A stretch of 12,773 nucleotides of DNA from Lachnospiraceae bacterium (GCA_024684065.1 JAIKXO010000099.1:1-12773), one strand, 5' to 3'. Counted from the stretch's first letter, positions 1 through 7,886 are shown. Made by a program: numbers and translations. Notes: generated from the letters alone by a model not told the origin.

Positions 1-328
1 TGAGGATATAGAAAAAATAAAAGAACTGGAGCTCCTGGCTGATTCCGATGAAGCAGGGGCAACGCTTCTTAAGACAGAGGATTCAAAGAAATTCTTTGCG
101 CTCTGCCATCTGGAATATGATTCCGATACCCTTAAGAAGGAGTATCTGAGAGACCTGAACAAAGGGATGGATCCGAAGGTGCCGAAGAACTATTTCCCTG
201 ATGACGACCCGTCAACAGACCCGGTCGTAAGATGGCGCTCAGCCGCCCAGCTGTTTTATTCGAACTGGCTGAACTACTACGTTTATCAAAGCACACCGTA
301 CGATATCAGGGAGGTTGGTAAGGAATAG
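1..328 (+). CDS. metA: Homoserine O-acyltransferase MetA, C-terminal part (5' end outside window)
   Basis: This is the last 108 codons of a MetA-family homoserine O-succinyl/acetyltransferase, which acylates the hydroxyl of homoserine at the start of methionine synthesis in the cytoplasm. The reading frame is open from base 2 and ends at TAG 326-328. The family signature is clear: a CHLEYD segment matching the usual GHPEYD, whose His and Glu belong to the Cys-His-Glu catalytic set, then KNYFPDDDP, VRWRSAAQLFYSNWLNYYVYQSTPYD and a short tail. The Gly and Pro flanking the catalytic His are replaced by Cys and Leu, while His and Glu are kept. The catalytic Cys lies upstream, outside the window. 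Succinyl- or acetyl-CoA preference cannot be read from this part; related Firmicutes enzymes are often acetyltransferases. It is probably a resident chromosomal gene flanking the accessory DNA. Confidence 0.95.
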   Translation, partial: EDIEKIKELELLADSDEAGATLLKTEDSKKFFALCHLEYDSDTLKKEYLRDLNKGMDPKVPKNYFPDDDPSTDPVVRWRSAAQLFYSNWLNYYVYQSTPYDIREVGKE

Positions 329-384
329 CGGAAAATAAGGCTATTTTGCAAGGACCGGCAGGCCCGGTGCCGAAACGGGGCTAT

Positions 385-414
385 CACGTAATTTCACGCA
401 GTTTCACGCCATTT
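385..414. repeat. Three tandem 10-bp direct repeats, CACGYMRTTT type
   Basis: CACGTAATTT, CACGCAGTTT and CACGCCATTT lie head to tail with no gap, so each copy sits one DNA helical turn from the next. Such phasing is typical of binding sites for a protein that loads on one face of DNA, for example arm-type integrase sites, iterons or operators. Which of these applies cannot be told from the sequence. Confidence 0.6.
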
Positions 415-425
415 ATCAAAAAAAA

Positions 426-447
426 GGTGTAAAAAGGGTGTAAGAAG
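426..447. repeat. Two tandem 11-bp direct repeats, GGTGTAARAAG
   Basis: GGTGTAAAAAG is followed directly by GGTGTAAGAAG, a 10 of 11 match. The pair lies 11 bp after the triple CACG repeat. Purine-rich low-complexity sequence could produce this by chance, so it is weaker than the first array. Confidence 0.4.
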
Positions 448-485
448 AAAAAAATGGGCGTATGCATATATGGTGTCTGTGGAAG

Positions 486-512
486 AAGGATGTCGTTGAG
501 GCATCCTTTTTT
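486..512 (+). terminator. Rho-independent terminator downstream of metA
   Basis: AAGGATG (486-492) can pair with CATCCTT (502-508) around a 9-nt loop, followed by a run of T. It is placed to end transcription from metA and insulate the next unit. Confidence 0.7.
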
Positions 513-609
513 ATTCCCTGTAATTCTCAATTCTCATCTTCGCTTTCCCGAATTCCGAACTTTATAAAATATTTTTCAGTATTTTTTCCTCAGTCTTTTT
601 ATCTTACAT

Positions 610-629
610 AAAAAATATCCGTTATTAAT
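610..629 (+). promoter_or_regulatory. TCCGTTATTAAT motif, copy 1 (putative alternative-sigma promoter)
   Basis: The 20-mer AAAAAATATCCGTTATTAAT is identical to the copy at 6635-6654, and its 12-bp core recurs at 11491-11502. It ends 58 bp before the start codon at 688. No good sigma-A -35/-10 pair is seen nearby. A promoter role for the sigma-like protein encoded at 9349 is inferred from repetition and position only. Confidence 0.5.
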
Positions 630-687
630 GAACGAATAGAAAATTGTTTTTCCCCACTTAAAAAATAAAAGAAAGGATAAGAAGCCT

Positions 688-2214
688 ATGAAAGTAAATG
701 GTACATCAATGAAGGATAACGAAATCAATGAGGATTATATCATTGACATTATTTATGAGCCGGCAGATTCAAAGGATAATAAGCCGGATGGAAGGGTTGA
801 AAAAGAGAATGGATTGAAGGATTATTCCATGATGCTGTTGGAGCAGGAGCCACCTGTAAAATCATCTATACCTTCATCAGATGCTTCGAATGATACGGCT
901 GCTGAATTGGAATCTTCCTTATCAGAGAGCGCAGGCGAAGAGAAAAATCCGTACTGGTTTCCTATCGTATATCCGTATCAACCGGAACCCGGGGAAAAGG
1001 ATGGCTCGGATTTAACTGACTTGCCATCGATAAAGCCGCAGACCAAAGCAGGAATGGCTGCTTCTGAGGTTAATCCTGCGGATGATCATTCTGAAGAGCC
1101 GCAAATGCAAAGTTTCGGACAAATGGTATCGGTGGAGAGGAGAGAAGGGGCTGATTCTAAAGGAGATACGTTGACAGAGCTGATACCGAAGCGTGAGAGT
1201 TCTGCAGACCGTATTGTTATTCCTCCGAGACTGTCCGGCGAAGAGGATCAAGCTGAGCTCATACAGGGGCAGGATGGTACTGGCATAGAAACAGATGGAG
1301 GAGATAGAAAAGCGCAATTCATAAATGAGGATGATTGCATTCGGAAAAGCCAGGGAGATATGTCAAAACAGACGGAATGTCCCCATGACGGGCTGAAGGA
1401 TATTCTTGCCGGTCTTGAGGCGGAGAAGTCAAGCCGTAACAGGGCGGGTAATCCTACGGAACGATACGGTGGATCAGAAGGAGATTCCGGTGCTGACAGC
1501 GATAGCTCTTCTTATATGGAAGGCGAGGATCCTTTTGAGGGCGCTTCTGATGGTTGGGAAGATCCGGAGGCGGAGCTGCTTGAGGAATTGGAAGAGAATG
1601 CTCCGCCTGATGAATCTCCTCCGAAAAAATCAGGGAATACAGAGGGTCAGGACCAGAAAAAGGACAAAAGACTGCCCTCCAAAGAAAAAGGCGGAAATCA
1701 GCACGGGAGAGCAGCACCGAGTCAACTTCTGCTTGTTGCGCTTACTATAGTGATGCTTGGCCTCGGAGGTGCTTTCGGATATATGTACTTCTTCCGAACG
1801 CCGACGCCAGAGCATACGGGAACCGGATACAATAACCTGACTATCGACACCGCCGCGACAGAGGAGCACGAAACGGCGAGCCCGATCAGCTCCCGCAATG
1901 TTTATTTTGCCGGGATCGATAATTCAACCTGCAACGGGGATACGATCGTTTATCTGGAGAATCTTCCGGAAAACGATGATTTTCTGATGCGATATGAAAT
2001 CTATACGCTTACAGAGGATGGGCAGCGAAAGGATATGATCCACGAAACTGACCTGATCCCCTCCGGCAAGCATGTCAACTGGAAGCCTGCGGAGGATCTG
2101 GAGGTCGGGATCCACCATGTCGCCTTTGTGGAGCAGCCCTTTATGCAATCCGGAAAGGATTATATCCCGCTGACAGCAGGAGAGAATCAGGTGGTGCTGA
2201 CAATCGTAGAATAA
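688..2214 (+). CDS. Single-pass membrane protein with long acidic disordered N-terminus and extracellular C-terminal domain
   Basis: No named family was recognised for this 508-residue protein. Residues 1-345 are rich in Asp, Glu, Ser, Gly and Pro and look disordered. A basic stretch (about 323-341, KKDKRLPSKEKGG) precedes one membrane segment at about 346-369, so the long N-terminal part should be cytoplasmic and residues 370-508 outside. The outer part has alternating hydrophobic strands (NVYFAGIDNST, TIVYLENLPENDDFLMRYEIY, GIHHVAFVEQP, LTAGENQVVLTIV) and looks like a beta-sandwich domain. The start is supported by a GAAAGGA ribosome binding site about 10 nt upstream. It is the first gene of the envelope module and ends 30 bp before the next start. 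An acidic tail of this size might bind cytoplasmic partners or DNA-handling proteins; that is a guess. Confidence 0.85.
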   Translation: MKVNGTSMKDNEINEDYIIDIIYEPADSKDNKPDGRVEKENGLKDYSMMLLEQEPPVKSSIPSSDASNDTAAELESSLSESAGEEKNPYWFPIVYPYQPEPGEKDGSDLTDLPSIKPQTKAGMAASEVNPADDHSEEPQMQSFGQMVSVERREGADSKGDTLTELIPKRESSADRIVIPPRLSGEEDQAELIQGQDGTGIETDGGDRKAQFINEDDCIRKSQGDMSKQTECPHDGLKDILAGLEAEKSSRNRAGNPTERYGGSEGDSGADSDSSSYMEGEDPFEGASDGWEDPEAELLEELEENAPPDESPPKKSGNTEGQDQKKDKRLPSKEKGGNQHGRAAPSQLLLVALTIVMLGLGGAFGYMYFFRTPTPEHTGTGYNNLTIDTAATEEHETASPISSRNVYFAGIDNSTCNGDTIVYLENLPENDDFLMRYEIYTLTEDGQRKDMIHETDLIPSGKHVNWKPAEDLEVGIHHVAFVEQPFMQSGKDYIPLTAGENQVVLTIVE

Positions 2215-2244
2215 GGATATGGCTTTAAGGAAGAGGTGATTGAA

Positions 2245-2892
2245 ATGGCCGGAAAGAAACGTTTTGTGCAGGCGCTGGTCGAGATGATCGCATATTTAAT
2301 GATGATTTCTCCCGTTATGGCATCAGACAGCCCGCCAAGCGCACAGTATATCAATATAGAAGGAAGCCGGTATGAGGTTTCCGATGGCAAGGTCACCGTC
2401 GATGGGGTTGAATATACCGTGGAAGACGGGATCGTAACGATCGATGGAACAGATTACAGCATTATCAGCGAATTTGCGGCGGACGGACAGACAACCTGTA
2501 TAGTGCGCGCGATGGTTGCAAGCTCCTATTGCGTAGCCTGCCCTTCGGATTTTTCGCTGGCAAAGGACACGAATGCCGGAAGCCTTACCTATGGAAAATA
2601 TGTAGGAAGCTACACGGTCAGCTGCAAGGGAAATATCCTGGGATCCCAGAAGGTGACAGTCACGCCGGATCCGGCTTTTGTCATGCGGACGGCGGACGGG
2701 TCAAAAACATCGACTGCGACAGTAACACAGGAAGTAAGGAACTGGAAGAACACGGTTTCAAATGCCTCGGATGTTCAGATCGATCCGGGGGAGTATGTCC
2801 CGGCTGAGGGAACGGTCGTCGTGGATCTGCCGAAGGCAGGAGAATACAGCGGACAGCTGAAATTCACCTTCTGCCTGGAGGACAATTCATGA
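2245..2892 (+). CDS. Secreted protein with two 14-residue beta repeats
   Basis: This 215-residue protein was not recognised. The ATG at 2245 is preferred because AAGAGGTGA lies just upstream; a GTG at 2236 is in frame but falls inside that ribosome binding site. Residues 1-27 form a signal peptide (Lys-Lys-Arg, then a hydrophobic run ending PVMAS). Two tandem repeats follow, YEVSDGKVTVDGVE (43-56) and YTVEDGIVTIDGTD (57-70), resembling short beta-hairpin repeats of Firmicutes surface proteins. The mature part has five cysteines (about 85, 96, 99, 127 and 210), with C96 and C99 in a CVAC pattern, so disulfides or metal binding are possible. No membrane anchor or sorting signal is seen, so it may be released or held by its neighbours. 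It probably shares a transcript with the membrane protein upstream and the large surface protein downstream. Confidence 0.85.
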   Translation: MAGKKRFVQALVEMIAYLMMISPVMASDSPPSAQYINIEGSRYEVSDGKVTVDGVEYTVEDGIVTIDGTDYSIISEFAADGQTTCIVRAMVASSYCVACPSDFSLAKDTNAGSLTYGKYVGSYTVSCKGNILGSQKVTVTPDPAFVMRTADGSKTSTATVTQEVRNWKNTVSNASDVQIDPGEYVPAEGTVVVDLPKAGEYSGQLKFTFCLEDNS

Positions 2893-3050
2893 GAAACAGA
2901 TTAATGCGGCAATCCGGGCATTGGCCTGAATTGCCATCCTATGAAAACTGGAAGGAGGGAGAGCTGGCTTATGAGAGCATTCAGAAAAAAGACTGTTATA
3001 GCTCTGTCCGTTCTGGCGTTGCTGTTTCCGTATTCCGTTTCTGCCGATGA
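2889..3050 (+). CDS. Possible small overlapping ORF between the two surface genes
   Basis: A 53-codon reading frame starts at an ATG that overlaps the stop of the preceding gene as ATGA (2889-2892). GGAGG at 2877-2881 lies 7 nt upstream, a good distance. It ends at TGA 3048-3050, about 80 bp inside the next gene in another frame. The product (MRNRLMRQSGHW..., ending VFRFCR) has no recognisable domain. It may be a coupling peptide that brings ribosomes to the ribosome binding site of the large gene, or only a chance frame with a good start. Confidence 0.3.
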   Translation: MRNRLMRQSGHWPELPSYENWKEGELAYESIQKKDCYSSVRSGVAVSVFRFCR

Positions 3051-6000
3051 GATTGCAGATCAGAGCGCCCATGCCCAATCGGTGACGGTATCGGCTGTCA
3101 GTAGCGGAACGGAGGCAGGGCATTACTGCGTGGAAACAAGAAAAACAGATGAGCGTATACCTGATTTCGAAGCAGATATAACCGAGAGCACGATTGAATA
3201 TGTGATCGCGGATGAAGGTGAACGAGAGAGCGTCCTGTCGGGAAACAGCTTTTATGTGAGATTTGCTTTCGGCATATCGGATTACGCCGGGCTAAAGGAA
3301 GGACTTGACGGCGCATCCTTAAAAACTGTTCGGGATGTGGAAAACCAGTATTCGCCGGAGGGCGTGATCCTTCCTTTTAATATCAGCGCGGAGAAATATC
3401 TGGCTTATGACAGCGAAGGGAGAAATCCGGTTGAAGGGAGCCGGAGGGATATTTTGGAATTATCCACACCGGTCCGCTTCTGTTTTGATGCGCCCGATAT
3501 TGATGAAACCCGGCAGAACTACAGGAATTATCATCTTGTGCGAATCTGCGGCGATAAAGCAGAGCTGATCGACTCATTAACGCTGGGGTATGCTCAGGCT
3601 GCCGGTAAATGGCGGTTCTCTTTTGATGCGGACAGGTTTTCCGCCTATATTCTGTATTATGAGATCGGGGCGGTCACCTATAATTATTATATAGAAAGAA
3701 ATGATCTTGAAGGAGGGAATGCCATACCCGCCGCAGGGATGATGATCCCAGGAGAAAGGGTTCAGATTACGGCAGAACCAAATGATGGCTACGAATTTAT
3801 AGGATGGACTCTTTCCGGGGACTGCGGGGATGTGGAATTGCTTGACGAAAGAAACAACTCTGACAGAAAGGCAAATCCCGCCTCTTTTTTGGCGCCTGCT
3901 CATGATGTCCATATGAGGGCCGACTTTAAGGCGATAGAATATGCAGTTTCAACGGGGATAGAACATGGGCTTGGCAGTATTCAGGCTTATAATGCGTCCG
4001 GCCTTGCGGTGTCTAAAGCTACCGTAAAGGATACGATCACGGTACGGGCCGTGCCGGAAACGGGATACCAGATAAAAAGCTGGGCGGTGACTGCGTGCGA
4101 ACCCGGAAGGTCAATTTCCTGGATTTCCGATGGAGATAACAATTCCATTTCGTTTCCGATGGAAGCCTGCGAGGCGGATATCAGGGTCAGCTTCGAGAAA
4201 ATACCGTCGCCGTCATACAGCCTGACGTTGCAGGCAGAGCCGGAAGCAGGAGGGAGAGCAATCCTTAAGGAAGGCTATTCCTCTCGGTTGGAAGAGGGGG
4301 CCTGCGTGATCGTAATCGCCGAGCCGGAACAGGGATATGAATTCGCGAGATGGGCCGTAAGCGGTGCAGGAGCCTCTGTAGACAATCCTTCAGCCGAAAG
4401 GGCTGTCCTTACCATGGGCAGGGAGGACGCACTTGTAAGGGCCGTATTCAAGCGCACAGAGGCCATAAGGCACAGGGTATATCTTTCAGAAGCGGAGAAC
4501 GGATTTATAAGCGGCCCTTCCTCGGGGAAGGAAGGCGATGAGGTCACGATTACGGCTTATCCTGATCCCGGTTATCAGTTTCAGGAGTGGAGCGTGGAAG
4601 GGGCCGATATTAACGGACACGGGACCCAAAATCCGCTTACCCTTGTTATGCCCGGAGCAAGCATATCCGTGTCAGCGGCTTTTCGCCCGGTGAAGATAAA
4701 CACAGCGGTCAGCCCGATCGGCGCAGGGACGGTAAGGATGTCGGCTCTTGGAAATGTAGTCTCGCTTTCGGCGGTTCCGATAGACGGTTACCGTTTTGAA
4801 CGATGGTCATTGAACGACGGCAGCGATATTGTTCTGAAGGATGTAGAAAACTCCTCTGTAACATTCCTCCTGGGGCATAAAGACGCTACGCTCACAGCTG
4901 TTTTCAGGCGTGAGGAATATCATAGGATCACAATGAATTGCGAGGGCGGAGGATCAGTAACCGCAAGCCCCTCGTCCGCCAGGAAAGGAGAAACCGTCAC
5001 GCTGAAGGCGCTGCCACAGGCTGGATATGAACTAAAAGAATACAGGCTCATATCCGGAGATGTGGTTTTGGCTGAGCCTTACATGGATTCCTATTCCTTT
5101 TTGATGGGACAGGAGGATCTGATCATCACGGCGGTCTTTGCACCGCGGAAATACCAGGTGAAGCTTTCATCGGACGGGCATGGCACCGCTTATGCGAACG
5201 CCGACACGATCACCGGAAGCTCCGAGGATGGTTCTGTCTCCGTTCCTTATGGAAGCGCGGTCAGCCTGATCGCATCGCCTGACAGCGGTTATGCGTTTAA
5301 GAAATGGACGCTTTCCGGAACCGCCGTGAAGCAGGCGGCATCGGTGAGAACGACCTTTATGATGCCGGCCAATGATGTGGCCGTGAAAGCCATATTTGAG
5401 GCTAATAAGGTGCCGTCAGACCATTATACCATTACCATTCAAAGCGACGGACACGGCACTGCAAACGCGGCCCAGACATCCGCTAAGGCGGGAGACATCG
5501 TATCTATTACGGCAAGCCCGGACGGCGGTTATTCGTTTCAGAAATGGGAGACCATCAGCGGATCGGTATATTTTCTTGACAATACGAAGGCCTCCACGAA
5601 AATCATAATGCCGTCCTCTGATGCAACGATCAGGGCTGTATTTACACAAAACAGTGGCTCCGGCAAAAATCCGGGAAGCGCAGGAAACAGTGAAAAGACG
5701 GACAATCCCCTGTATTCAAGCATCTTTCGGGACTGGAACGGCGTGGTGATCAAAACGACGGTCCAGTCCCTGGGGGCGCCGATCCAGGAGCCTTCGCCGT
5801 TAAGCGACTTTCAGATGGACGGAAAAAACTATTCCTTTGTGTGCTGGTGGAGCGACGAAAATAAGATATTTGACGGTATCTGTCATGGGAACCATACCTT
5901 TACGGCGCTGTATTATGTCACAGGAGCCGCTTCCCAGGATAATAAGGAGGATAATAAGCCTTCCGCCGGAACAGGCGGGAAAACGGCCGTAAAGACGACC

Positions 6001-6564
6001 ATGGTAACCAACCAGAACCATGAGGCTGTAAAGGCTGTTGAGGAATCCCCTGAAATCACACGGGAATATCTCGTCCTGAACAAGGAGGATTATACAGAGC
6101 AGGAGCTTGATAACCTTGAGGAGCATTCCGTAAAGGAGGAAGAGTTGACGGCGGAGGAACGGCAGAAGATGGAGGATATCATAGAAAACAACAGGGTGGT
6201 CAGGCCGGAGGCGCCCGCAGCCGTTAAGCCGGAGAAATACAAGATCCCGAAGTGGTTAATAATCGTTATAGTAGTTGCTATTCTAAGCATCCTCATAGGT
6301 TTGCTGGTCTGGCTGTTTATTATTCGCAGGAGGAAGAAGCAGGAATATGTAGAGTATGTGGATCTGGATGAAGAAATCGTTCAGGATCCGTCTGCTTCGC
6401 CGGAGGAGGGGAGCATTGCCGCAGGTGATGTAAAAGAGCCACGGAAAGAGGCGGATGAGAATTCCGAAGAGGCAAAGGAGAGGACTGAAGCAGGTGGGGA
6501 TAAACTGGATAAGCAGCAAGATGAGCCGGATGACGGTGGCTCCGAAACGGTGCAGAAGACATAA
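2971..6564 (+). CDS. Large surface protein with InlB-type repeats and C-terminal membrane anchor
   Basis: This 1197-residue protein is most likely a surface adhesin or stalk. ATG 2971 is chosen over the in-frame ATG at 2941 because AAGGAGGGA (2951-2959) fits it and it leaves a clean signal peptide, MRAFRKKTVIALSVLALLFPYSVSA. Residues of about 26-235 form an N-terminal domain rich in beta strands. Eight repeats of the divergent InlB B-repeat (Flg_new_2-like) type follow at about 237-894, each of 73-94 residues with the pattern G-G/H-G-x-V, V-x-I-x-A-x-P, G-Y-x-F-x-x-W, then a V-x-A-x-F end. Repeat 6 lacks the usual Trp (KEYRL). A ninth, InlB-like unit is at about 916-982 (FRDWNGVVIKT). A charged linker leads to a membrane helix at about 1095-1118 and a 79-residue acidic inner tail. 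No LPXTG motif is present, so the anchor is the helix, not sortase. Binding partner unknown. Confidence 0.9.
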   Translation: MRAFRKKTVIALSVLALLFPYSVSADEIADQSAHAQSVTVSAVSSGTEAGHYCVETRKTDERIPDFEADITESTIEYVIADEGERESVLSGNSFYVRFAFGISDYAGLKEGLDGASLKTVRDVENQYSPEGVILPFNISAEKYLAYDSEGRNPVEGSRRDILELSTPVRFCFDAPDIDETRQNYRNYHLVRICGDKAELIDSLTLGYAQAAGKWRFSFDADRFSAYILYYEIGAVTYNYYIERNDLEGGNAIPAAGMMIPGERVQITAEPNDGYEFIGWTLSGDCGDVELLDERNNSDRKANPASFLAPAHDVHMRADFKAIEYAVSTGIEHGLGSIQAYNASGLAVSKATVKDTITVRAVPETGYQIKSWAVTACEPGRSISWISDGDNNSISFPMEACEADIRVSFEKIPSPSYSLTLQAEPEAGGRAILKEGYSSRLEEGACVIVIAEPEQGYEFARWAVSGAGASVDNPSAERAVLTMGREDALVRAVFKRTEAIRHRVYLSEAENGFISGPSSGKEGDEVTITAYPDPGYQFQEWSVEGADINGHGTQNPLTLVMPGASISVSAAFRPVKINTAVSPIGAGTVRMSALGNVVSLSAVPIDGYRFERWSLNDGSDIVLKDVENSSVTFLLGHKDATLTAVFRREEYHRITMNCEGGGSVTASPSSARKGETVTLKALPQAGYELKEYRLISGDVVLAEPYMDSYSFLMGQEDLIITAVFAPRKYQVKLSSDGHGTAYANADTITGSSEDGSVSVPYGSAVSLIASPDSGYAFKKWTLSGTAVKQAASVRTTFMMPANDVAVKAIFEANKVPSDHYTITIQSDGHGTANAAQTSAKAGDIVSITASPDGGYSFQKWETISGSVYFLDNTKASTKIIMPSSDATIRAVFTQNSGSGKNPGSAGNSEKTDNPLYSSIFRDWNGVVIKTTVQSLGAPIQEPSPLSDFQMDGKNYSFVCWWSDENKIFDGICHGNHTFTALYYVTGAASQDNKEDNKPSAGTGGKTAVKTTMVTNQNHEAVKAVEESPEITREYLVLNKEDYTEQELDNLEEHSVKEEELTAEERQKMEDIIENNRVVRPEAPAAVKPEKYKIPKWLIIVIVVAILSILIGLLVWLFIIRRRKKQEYVEYVDLDEEIVQDPSASPEEGSIAAGDVKEPRKEADENSEEAKERTEAGGDKLDKQQDEPDDGGSETVQKT

Positions 6565-6634
6565 CGCCCTGCTCCCAGAGCGGGACAAAACGGAAAAGAT
6601 TCATAAAAAGTTTTAACTGACCGCGATTGAGGAC

Positions 6635-6654
6635 AAAAAATATCCGTTATTAAT
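6635..6654 (+). promoter_or_regulatory. TCCGTTATTAAT motif, copy 2
   Basis: This is an exact 20-bp duplicate of 610-629, while the flanks differ, so it is not a larger duplication. It ends 45 bp before the ATG at 6700. A weak sigma-A reading (TTGAGG, 17 bp, TTAATA) can be drawn through this copy, but the third copy has no counterpart to it. Confidence 0.5.
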
Positions 6655-6699
6655 AATCAGGAAGCCCAAGAACGATTAGCAGCAAAGGAAAGAGAGGAT

Positions 6700-6948
6700 A
6701 TGGATATGACCGGATTGGATAAAACAATAAAAGAGCTTAAGGAACAGAAAGCGAGGATCAATATGATGCTTGAAACGGAAGAACAGCTCAGCGCCATCAT
6801 GGGGGCGGTGATGCAGGATGAGGAGGCGTGTAAATTACTTCACGACCTGACACCGGAGGAGGCCGCGGTGCTGGCAAAGCCTTTTATACAGAATCTTCCA
6901 CAGATGATCAGAGTTACGACAAGCGACCGCGCCAAGATTAAATCATAG
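6700..6948 (+). CDS. Small helical protein of unknown function
   Basis: This 82-residue protein was not recognised. It is charged and predicted to be all helical: a coiled-coil-like start (LDKTIKELKEQKARINMMLETEEQ, about 5-28), then a second helical half (LTPEEAAVLAKPFIQNLPQMI). It has no signal peptide, membrane segment or cysteine cluster beyond a single Cys, so it is cytoplasmic. The start is ambiguous: AAAGGAA (6684-6690) fits ATG 6700, whereas AGAGAGG (6691-6697) fits the second ATG at 6706 better, which would give 80 residues. It follows the second TCCGTTATTAAT copy and is separated from the next gene by a sigma-A promoter, so it may be a one-gene unit. A small structural or regulatory partner protein is possible, with no direct evidence. 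Confidence 0.7.
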   Translation: MDMTGLDKTIKELKEQKARINMMLETEEQLSAIMGAVMQDEEACKLLHDLTPEEAAVLAKPFIQNLPQMIRVTTSDRAKIKS

Positions 6949-6972
6949 AGAAAATCGACAGGTATATGCTCG

Positions 6973-7000
6973 TTGACAAGCAGAATGGTCAGGATATAAT
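6973..7000 (+). promoter_or_regulatory. Sigma-A promoter for the retropepsin pair
   Basis: TTGACA (6973-6978) and TATAAT (6995-7000) are both perfect consensus with a 16-bp spacer. It points at the gene at 7101, leaving a leader of about 95 nt. Confidence 0.75.
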
Positions 7001-7100
7001 AAAAGGGAAAGATATTGTTCTGATTTTTGGGACCCAATTTATTATGGAATGATAACCGGAAATTGATGGAGCGAAAACTCTGTTCAATAGGAGGTGGATT

Positions 7101-7340
7101 ATGGGCGAACGATTAACCTGGAATGAGATGGTAGAGCGATATCCTGATCGTTGGGTTGCAGTGAAGGATGCGGAAATGGACTGGCCGGACATAGTATCAG
7201 GGCTGGTAGTGGCAGTTCTGAAGGATGAAGAGATAGGTGATTATAAAGCAACCTGTGAGCCTAATCTGATTTTTGACAGAACAACAGAGGGGAATTGGTA
7301 TGGACCGATCAATGCAAGTTTTACGATTAAGGTTGAGTAA
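7101..7340 (+). CDS. Small protein of unknown function upstream of retropepsin-like gene
   Basis: This 79-residue cytoplasmic protein was not assigned to a named family. The start is well supported by AGGAGGTG about 8 nt upstream. It is acidic and aromatic-rich near the start (TWNEMVERYPDRWVAVKDAEMDWPDI), with a hydrophobic strand (VSGLVVAVLKDEEI) and a beta-rich end, so it may be one compact alpha/beta fold. Its last 41 bp overlap the start of the retropepsin-like gene in another frame, which suggests translational coupling and a shared function. It could be the substrate, inhibitor or targeting partner of that protease, an inference from gene order only. Confidence 0.8.
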   Translation: MGERLTWNEMVERYPDRWVAVKDAEMDWPDIVSGLVVAVLKDEEIGDYKATCEPNLIFDRTTEGNWYGPINASFTIKVE

Positions 7341-7797
7341 TACGAAATCCAGACCGATGATTCGATACCAGTCAGGAGAAGAGATGGTAGTCGCCCTGGT
7401 AGATACCGGGTCTGAAACACCTGTTTGGTGCGGGGAAGGAAAGGATCTGCTGAGAGCATATCCGGATGCTGTAAAAAAGGATGAAGTGTGCGAACTGTCC
7501 GGATTTGGAAAGGGAGCGGTAAGTGCAAATGTTTATGTGCTGCCGGAGTTTCGCCTGGAAAACGAGGGAAAATGCTATAAGATTAAGAATCTCCAGATAA
7601 TGCAGTGCTTTCGGCCGGATATTGGATGTGATTTTGTTTTGTCCGATACTATATTTTCCAATGTTGATACCCTGATCTACCGCCATGGAAAGAAATATAT
7701 AGATATTTGCTATTATAAGGAAGAATACTTCTGTACGCCTGTTTATGGCGCCCGCCGGTTTAAGATTACTGTATGGCCGCAGGGCGAATCGAATTAG
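7300..7797 (+). CDS. Retropepsin-like aspartic protease family protein
   Basis: This 165-residue protein has the hallmark of retroviral-type aspartic proteases: a hydrophobic strand followed by Asp-Thr-Gly-Ser (VALVDTGSETPVW, D35-T36-G37). Retropepsins act as homodimers with one DTG per chain, and the length fits a single such domain. A later segment, CDFVLSDTIFS (about 110-120), sits where the family usually has the ILLG-type strand-turn near the second half of the fold, here diverged. ATG 7300 is chosen because GAGGGG lies about 8 nt upstream; an earlier frame start at 7273 has no clear site. It overlaps the upstream gene by 41 bp and shares its sigma-A promoter. There is no signal peptide, so a cytoplasmic processing role is likely. 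Substrate unknown. Confidence 0.8.
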   Translation: MDRSMQVLRLRLSNTKSRPMIRYQSGEEMVVALVDTGSETPVWCGEGKDLLRAYPDAVKKDEVCELSGFGKGAVSANVYVLPEFRLENEGKCYKIKNLQIMQCFRPDIGCDFVLSDTIFSNVDTLIYRHGKKYIDICYYKEEYFCTPVYGARRFKITVWPQGESN

Positions 7798-7847
7798 AAG
7801 TGCAGAAGAATTAATTGAAAAGAGCTGAGGACAGATGATTTAGCGGG

Positions 7848-7886
7848 AGCGTGTTTTTAAGAAAAGAAAAACACGCTCTTTGTTTA
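7848..7886 (+). terminator. Terminator after the retropepsin-like gene
   Basis: AGCGTGTTTTT (7848-7858) pairs with AAAAACACGCT (7867-7877), an 11-bp perfect stem with an 8-nt loop, followed by CTTTGTTT. The AT half of the stem may also support termination in the opposite direction. Confidence 0.8.

Larger units (their letters stand above)
329..687. other. Gene-free interval between metA and the envelope module
   Basis: This 359-bp stretch has no convincing ORF. It holds a short inverted repeat (ACCGG/CCGGT, near 353-367), a triple 10-bp direct repeat (385-414), a double 11-bp direct repeat (426-447), a hairpin terminator (486-512), an AT-rich stretch, and the TCCGTTATTAAT motif (610-629) ahead of the next gene. 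It separates a housekeeping gene from accessory genes and so is a candidate element boundary, but no integrase gene or duplicated att core is visible in this window. Confidence 0.6.

Noticed and set aside
385..447. CRISPR array
   Set aside because: The repeats are only 10-11 bp, directly adjacent with no spacers, and no cas gene is present.
1012..1317. Reverse-strand ORF of 101 codons inside the first membrane protein gene
   Set aside because: It is antisense to a well-supported gene with a good start, has low-complexity composition mirrored from the acidic repeats, and has no ribosome binding site evidence.
6570..6590. Hairpin CCCTGCTC/GAGCGGG after the large surface gene as a terminator
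   Set aside because: The stem has a bulged base and no T run follows, so it is at best a weak terminator; transcription may continue.
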